A stretch of DNA of 64,000 bases, taken from the NCBI GenBank assembly GCA_964598485.1, contig CAZRCD010000011.1, positions 1 through 64,000 on the forward strand. Reading direction: 5' to 3'. Made by a program: the position numbers and the translations under genes. Positions 60,087 to 64,000 of this stretch are shown piece after piece. This DNA is from SOJA01 sp964598485 (lineage in GTDB: Archaea; Thermoproteota; Bathyarchaeia; Bathyarchaeales; Bathycorpusculaceae). A model generated the notes under the pieces. That model was not told the origin of the DNA. It ran no database searches and was given only the letters and a program-made list of their open reading frames with translations. Within the stretch, counting starts at the first letter, position 1. Every line of letters starts with the position of its first letter.

Positions 60087-60764
60087 ATGAAAAGCTTGGA
60101 AAAGAAAAGCTACACATGGTTTGAAAGACGAAGAAGAACAAAAGCGTTGGATTTAGCTCAAAAACAAATAACAAAAGCCCTAGACACAGTCACCTTACTT
60201 CACGACGCAGTACAAAACATGTCAAAAGCAAAGAAAAAAGAAGCAATGCGACACGTTGACAACATCTTTAAAACAGAAAAAGAAGTTGACAAACTGCGAA
60301 CAGAAGTGTTTAGAGAGCTATCGAAGGGCGCAGCCTTATTTGCGGAATACCGTGAAGACTTGATGCATCTTGTGAAGCGGCTTGATACACTTGCAGATCA
60401 TGTAAAGGATGCGGCGAGATGCGCGAAAATGCTTGTGGATGCCGAAATCCCGAAAGAACTGTGGGAAAAAACCGTCCACATGGTTTCCACCCTCGTGGAA
60501 TGTGCTCAGGCTCTTCGGGGGAGTATTGAAAAAATTGCTGTAGATTCAGCAGCAGCCGTAAAAGGAGCCAAAAAAGTCGAACAAATTGAAGGTGAAATCG
60601 ACGAAGAATACCTTGAAACCAAATCTTTATTCGTTAAATATGGAGATCAGATGAACAGTGGCACCATGGTAATATTTGACGATTTAGTTGAATTTATTGA
60701 ACATGCTGCTGACATGTGTGCTGACACAGCCGACTATATTGTGATACTTGCAAGTAGAGAATAA
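60087..60764 (+). CDS. DUF47/PhoU-like protein
   Basis: A 225-residue all-helical protein of the TIGR00153/DUF47 family, distant relatives of PhoU that usually sit beside Pit-type phosphate transporters. The LRTEVFRELSKGAALF and LMHLVKRLDTLADHVKDAAR helices contain the E/D-rich metal-binding pattern, repeated in VIFDDLVEFIEHAADMCADTADYIV. No pit gene adjoins. The ATG at 60087 follows GGAG. Confidence 0.85.
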   Translation: MKSLEKKSYTWFERRRRTKALDLAQKQITKALDTVTLLHDAVQNMSKAKKKEAMRHVDNIFKTEKEVDKLRTEVFRELSKGAALFAEYREDLMHLVKRLDTLADHVKDAARCAKMLVDAEIPKELWEKTVHMVSTLVECAQALRGSIEKIAVDSAAAVKGAKKVEQIEGEIDEEYLETKSLFVKYGDQMNSGTMVIFDDLVEFIEHAADMCADTADYIVILASRE

Positions 60765-60937
60765 AATACGCTAGAATGGAATGTGACCAATTCAACTTAA
60801 ACATCAGCCACTGTAAAGTGCCAGTTGGACTTGGATATTCAAGTGATTTCCTTCATGTTCTCTAAATGCCAGAGCAATAATTTCTCGCTACGACTTTTCA
60901 CTCATGTCTAATTTCCCTTAGCTGCAACATTATCTTT

Positions 60938-61240
60938 TCATGCAGCTCGTTCGTTTTTTTGCATTTTTGCTTTTATTATTGTTAGGTTTGTAGTCCTTAT
61001 GCCAACCTGCTGAACCTTTACAGCATCTAAAGTTATGTAGAAGCAGAGATTTTCCAACCGAGATTCCCAAGCATGTCTTTCAGTATTTTCAGACTTCGCA
61101 TTTTCTCTTGGGCGCATTTCAAGGGTGAAGTGAACATTCTGTGGTACCAGTATTTTTAGATAATGAGAAAAATCGATCTTTCCCACTAGCGCGCTCTCTA
61201 GGATGATGAGCAGATCGGGAATACAAGCCTTAAGCTTCAC
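60938..61240 (-). CDS. Possible 100-residue hypothetical protein
   Basis: An ATG-start frame with a basic, mixed-polarity product (HFTLEMRPRENAKSENTERH in the middle). It opens CIPDLLIILESALVGK. No ribosome binding site is clear and no family was recognised. Overlap with a plus-strand frame at 61203 means at most one is real. Confidence 0.25.
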   Translation of the reverse strand: MKLKACIPDLLIILESALVGKIDFSHYLKILVPQNVHFTLEMRPRENAKSENTERHAWESRLENLCFYITLDAVKVQQVGIRTTNLTIIKAKMQKNERAA

Positions 61241-61343
61241 GAATGCTTGGGCGCTCCCATACTTGTTGTGGGATGGAGAAGCAGTGGAAGAGCCTGAACT
61301 ATTAGCAGAGAAAATCAGGAAATTCGTTAGGGCAGATGTGTAG
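61203..61343 (+). pseudogene. Possible C-terminal remnant of a lost gene
   Basis: A 46-codon frame ending ELLAEKIRKFVRADV, with FTNAWALPYLLWDGEAVEE before it; it reads like the natural C-terminal helix of a soluble enzyme. The frame is closed by a TGA 36 bases upstream. No parent family was recognised. Confidence 0.2.
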
Positions 61344-61396
61344 CAGAAACGAATAATAAGACTGTAACTTTAGTGTAAGCGTTAAGAGGTGGGGAA

Positions 61397-62068
61397 TTGG
61401 CTGTTTCAAAGGAAGAACTGGCAAGGATTACAGATTCTACGAATGTTAAGGCTACGGCAACCAAAGGCGATGTTGAAAAATTGTGTAAAGAAGCTGTGGA
61501 GTATGGTTTTGGATGCGTGTGTGTTAATCCAGTTTATGTGAAGTTGGCTGCAACACTTTTGGAAGGCTCAAAAGTTAGGGTTTGCTCAACGATAGGATTT
61601 CCATTTGGGGTTACGCTTTCGGAGATAAAGGCTTTGGAGGCTGTTAAAGCCGTGGAAAACGGAGCAGAGGAACTGGATATGGTTATTAATTTGAGTGCGT
61701 TGAAATCGGGTGATTACGAAGTTGTGAAGCGGGATGTTGCGGCTGTTGTTGATGTTAAACGGTTGTCAAACGAAATAGTTGTCAAAGTTATTATTGAAAC
61801 AGCTTGTTTAACAAAAGAGGAGAAAGTAATTGCTTGCAGGCTTGTTAAAGAGGCTGGAGCAGATTTTGTGAAAACTTCAACTGGGTTTTTTGGGAAGGGA
61901 GCATCTGTTGAAGATGTTAGGTTGATGCGGGAGACTGTGGGCAGTGATTTTGGTGTTAAGGCAGCGGGTGGCATAAGAACGTACGCTGATGCAGTGGCTA
62001 TGATAAAGGCTGGAGCGAACAGGATTGGAACAAGCACGGCAGTCGCAATAGTTGAGGCTGCTCCATAA
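61397..62068 (+). CDS. deoC: Deoxyribose-phosphate aldolase
   Basis: A 223-residue TIM-barrel aldolase that splits 2-deoxyribose 5-phosphate into glyceraldehyde 3-phosphate and acetaldehyde. Catalytic residues: Lys in ADFVKTSTGF forms the Schiff base, Lys in GVKAAGGIRTY is the proton-relay Lys, and the Asp is in GAEELDMVINLSALKSGD. TIGFPFG is also present. The start is TTG at 61397, with GAGGTGGGG six bases upstream. It converges on argS with only two bases between the stop codons. Confidence 0.95.
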   Translation: MAVSKEELARITDSTNVKATATKGDVEKLCKEAVEYGFGCVCVNPVYVKLAATLLEGSKVRVCSTIGFPFGVTLSEIKALEAVKAVENGAEELDMVINLSALKSGDYEVVKRDVAAVVDVKRLSNEIVVKVIIETACLTKEEKVIACRLVKEAGADFVKTSTGFFGKGASVEDVRLMRETVGSDFGVKAAGGIRTYADAVAMIKAGANRIGTSTAVAIVEAAP

Positions 62069-62070
62069 CC

Positions 62071-64000
62071 TTACATTTGTTCAGGTGCCACTATGCCGAT
62101 TAGGTTGAGCGCGTTTCTCAGCACTATTCTTACAGCGTCAACTAAGGCGAGTCTTGCGTCGCTGAGTTCTTGCGGCTGGGCTTTTATGACTGGCAGGGCA
62201 TTGTAGAATGTGTTGAATTTGTCGGCTAAAACGTTGGCGAAGTCAGCGATTAGGTTGGGCTTGAGAAGTTCTGCGGCTTCGATGAAGATGTCTGTGAAAC
62301 TTGATATGGCTAGGATTATTTCATGCTCCAATTTTTCTTTTAGTAGGTTGTATGCTGGTTTTTCTGGTTTTCTTTGGGCTTTTCTTAGGATGCTACATGC
62401 TCTTGCATGGGAGTATTGGATGTAGGGTGCGCTGTTTGTTTCGAAGTTTAGTACTCTGTCCCATGTGAACAGGACGGGTTTGGAGGGGTCAACTTCTACG
62501 AGGGCGTATCGTACTGCACCCATGCCGACGAAGTTTGCAATTTTCTGTTTTTGCTTTTCTGATAGTTGTGGGGAACGCTTCGAAACTTCTTCGTATGCTC
62601 GTTTTACTGCTTCGTCCATGACTTCGTCGAATGTGATGTAGCGTCCAGTCCGGCTTGACATTTTGTAGCCTGGAAGATTTACGAGGTTGTAGGCGAAGTG
62701 AATTAGGTTGTCTGCGTAATTGTTATAGCCTAAGGCGTGTAGGGCTATTTTCAATTGGAGTTGAGCTAGCTTTTGTTCCATCCCAATTACATTAATGATT
62801 TTTCCGGCTCTTTCAAATTTCCACAAGGTGTAGGCGATGTCTCGTGTGGGGTAAAGCGTGGTGCCGTCTGCACGGACAAGTGTTAGGGAGGGAACTTCAT
62901 AAGATTCTCTTAAATTGAGTTCTTTCTTTAGCTTGAGTTCTTGAGTTGCTTTTTCTGCGTCGAATTCTAAAACTCCGCATGGAGCGGAAACGTATGGTGT
63001 TCTCTTCAGTTTTTCCAGAACGGTTTGCACTCGGTTGCTCCATACTATTTCGCTTTCCCAGTCCCATGAGTCATAGAATACTTCTGCGCAGCTTAGGGTT
63101 TCCTTGAAACCTTGTAAGCAGAGTTCACTGACTTCTCTTATTAGTTGCTTAGCGTGCTCGTCTCCGCGTTCGTATGCTTTATTTAATTCGTTAATTGTTG
63201 TTTCAGGGTCTTTGTCTTTGCCTATTTTCTCTAGAAGTGCTTCAAAAAGCTCTCGGTACTTTTCTTTAAGCTCAGCAGCTATAGATACCCAATCATCCAG
63301 TTCCCTGTTCAGTTTCATAATTTCTTCTGTTGCTGAAACTGCTTTTGCTCGTTCAAGTTCCTTTTTCAAACGATTAATCTCGACAAGGCAACTTGTTGCT
63401 GTGTATATTTTTCCGAAGAAGTGGTCTGGTTTTCCTTCTGGTTTGGGTCTGCCAAGCTTTTCGTATCCGTAGGCTAATACTGCTGATTGGCGACCCACAT
63501 CATCTATGTAATAATGGCGGTACACGTTGTGTCCTCTTGATTTAAGTGTTCGCGCTATGGCGTCCCCAAGCATGGGGTTTCTGGCTTGTCCAATGTGTAT
63601 TGGATGAAGCGGGTTTGCACTTGTGTGTTCAACAATAATTTTTAGGGGGTTATCGGTTTTGACGAAGCCATATTCTGTGTCAAAATGTCTAACGGAATCA
63701 ATGGTTAAGGCTGAAAACTTCGCAAAGTCTACATGGAAGTTTACGTAGCCTCCTCCAGCGGCTGTAACCTGCTCAATTAAGGAAAACTTTGACTTGTCTA
63801 GGGTTTCAACTAAGCGTTTAGCTAATGCGAGGGGTTTTTTGCCTAGTTGTTTGGCAAGCTCAAAACATAGTGAAGAAGCTAGTTGACCGAACTCTGGATT
63901 AGGCGGCTTCTCTAATGATAAGCGTGCAACTTGTTTTTTAGGAAAAAGTTTGAGTGCGTCTGCTAAGCTGTTTTGGCATTCTAGGCGGAACTCGGCGAGG
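62071..64000 (-). CDS. argS: Arginyl-tRNA synthetase, 5' end outside window
   Basis: Class I synthetase for arginine. The frame continues without a stop to the edge of the window, so at least 642 residues. The catalytic HIGH-like signature is NPLHPIHIGQARNPML (bases about 63571-63618) and the KMSKS-like loop is GYKMSSRTGRYITFDE. The N-terminal add-1 domain is visible up to the edge (PPNPEFGQLASSLCFELAK). The all-helical anticodon-binding domain ends LRNALNLIGIVAPEQM. Confidence 0.95.
   Translation of the reverse strand, partial: LAEFRLECQNSLADALKLFPKKQVARLSLEKPPNPEFGQLASSLCFELAKQLGKKPLALAKRLVETLDKSKFSLIEQVTAAGGGYVNFHVDFAKFSALTIDSVRHFDTEYGFVKTDNPLKIIVEHTSANPLHPIHIGQARNPMLGDAIARTLKSRGHNVYRHYYIDDVGRQSAVLAYGYEKLGRPKPEGKPDHFFGKIYTATSCLVEINRLKKELERAKAVSATEEIMKLNRELDDWVSIAAELKEKYRELFEALLEKIGKDKDPETTINELNKAYERGDEHAKQLIREVSELCLQGFKETLSCAEVFYDSWDWESEIVWSNRVQTVLEKLKRTPYVSAPCGVLEFDAEKATQELKLKKELNLRESYEVPSLTLVRADGTTLYPTRDIAYTLWKFERAGKIINVIGMEQKLAQLQLKIALHALGYNNYADNLIHFAYNLVNLPGYKMSSRTGRYITFDEVMDEAVKRAYEEVSKRSPQLSEKQKQKIANFVGMGAVRYALVEVDPSKPVLFTWDRVLNFETNSAPYIQYSHARACSILRKAQRKPEKPAYNLLKEKLEHEIILAISSFTDIFIEAAELLKPNLIADFANVLADKFNTFYNALPVIKAQPQELSDARLALVDAVRIVLRNALNLIGIVAPEQM

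Larger units (their letters stand above)
60765..61396. other. 632-base gene-poor stretch with small frames, possibly decayed genes
   Basis: No gene can be called with confidence. It holds a 29-codon frame at 60776-60865 (plus), a 100-codon frame at 60938-61240 (minus) and a 46-codon frame at 61203-61343 (plus). The pieces look protein-like but short, as in an eroded region. No repeat, CRISPR or RNA structure was recognised. Confidence 0.45.

Noticed and set aside
1..64000. CRISPR array, insertion sequence, prophage or toxin-antitoxin module
   Set aside because: No regularly spaced direct repeats, transposase, integrase or phage structural genes were seen. The HEPN-like protein at 13159 lacks both an RNase motif and a partner gene.

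Overview
The window looks like chromosomal DNA of an uncultured anaerobic archaeon of the TACK group, most likely Bathyarchaeota-like. The lineage is inferred from gene content; no rRNA is present. Supporting genes are ribosomal proteins eS25, eS1 and the S13e-type uS15, a histone, a proteasome beta subunit, KEOPS genes (kae1, bud32, pcc1), a RecJ/GAN-type DHH nuclease, a TFE-beta-like factor with a cysteine cluster, archaeal nadM, a cofE homologue, and four-gene Kor plus HdrABC. TATA/BRE-like promoters, Shine-Dalgarno sites and many TTG starts fit. No rRNA, complete tRNA, insertion sequence, prophage or CRISPR array was seen.

Layout. 1-9.7 kb: V4R-domain protein (cut by the window edge), SAM methyltransferase, MscS channel, MFS transporter, an alpha-helical hypothetical, DegT-type aminotransferase, a cyclic-2,3-diphosphoglycerate-synthetase-like GTPase coupled to a small cyclophilin-fold protein, and a radical SAM protein. 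9.9-13.5 kb: eS25, histone, TatD, a second copy of the methyltransferase family and small hypotheticals. 13.7-18 kb plus 21.5-22.9 kb: a serine/glycerate module (DUF1015, SerA, class V aminotransferase, GyaR, glycerate kinase). 18.1-21.4 kb: the most unusual locus, a three-gene operon of a zinc-ribbon membrane protein, a membrane protein ending in ten alternating cysteines, and a PqqD-like/radical SAM/SPASM enzyme. 22.9-31 kb: MoaD-like protein, CofE, ECF-type membrane protein, a membrane gene split by an in-frame TGA, a large secreted phospholipase-C/C39-protease-like protein, SAM hydrolase, NadM, PncC, a racemase homologue and a flavodoxin. 31.5-45.1 kb: MGMT, proteasome beta, AMMECR1, glycosyltransferase, NadC, RlmE, TFE-beta-like, Kae1-Bud32, XTPase, uS15, DHH nuclease, Pcc1, SerRS and eS1. 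45.2-54.3 kb: energy metabolism, kor genes and hdrA on the minus strand, diverging from hdrC, hdrB and a soluble fumarate-reductase-type pair. 54.5-64 kb: a second flavodoxin, an amino-acid dehydrogenase with hydantoinase/oxoprolinase-type subunits, a PhoU-like protein, DeoC and ArgRS (cut by the edge).

How the genes fit together. The Kor complex would release low-potential ferredoxin electrons from 2-oxoacids; HdrABC and the flavoprotein/Fe-S pair are natural partners for flavin-based bifurcation linked to disulfide or fumarate reduction. Several proteins keep their fold but lack a key residue: the proteasome beta has Ala for Thr1, the racemase homologue has Ala for the first catalytic Cys, the HdrA C-terminal MvhD-like domain lacks its cysteines, and the flavoprotein lacks the flavinylation His. 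A GCGCGC-centred near-palindrome lies just upstream of three unrelated genes and may mark a small regulon.
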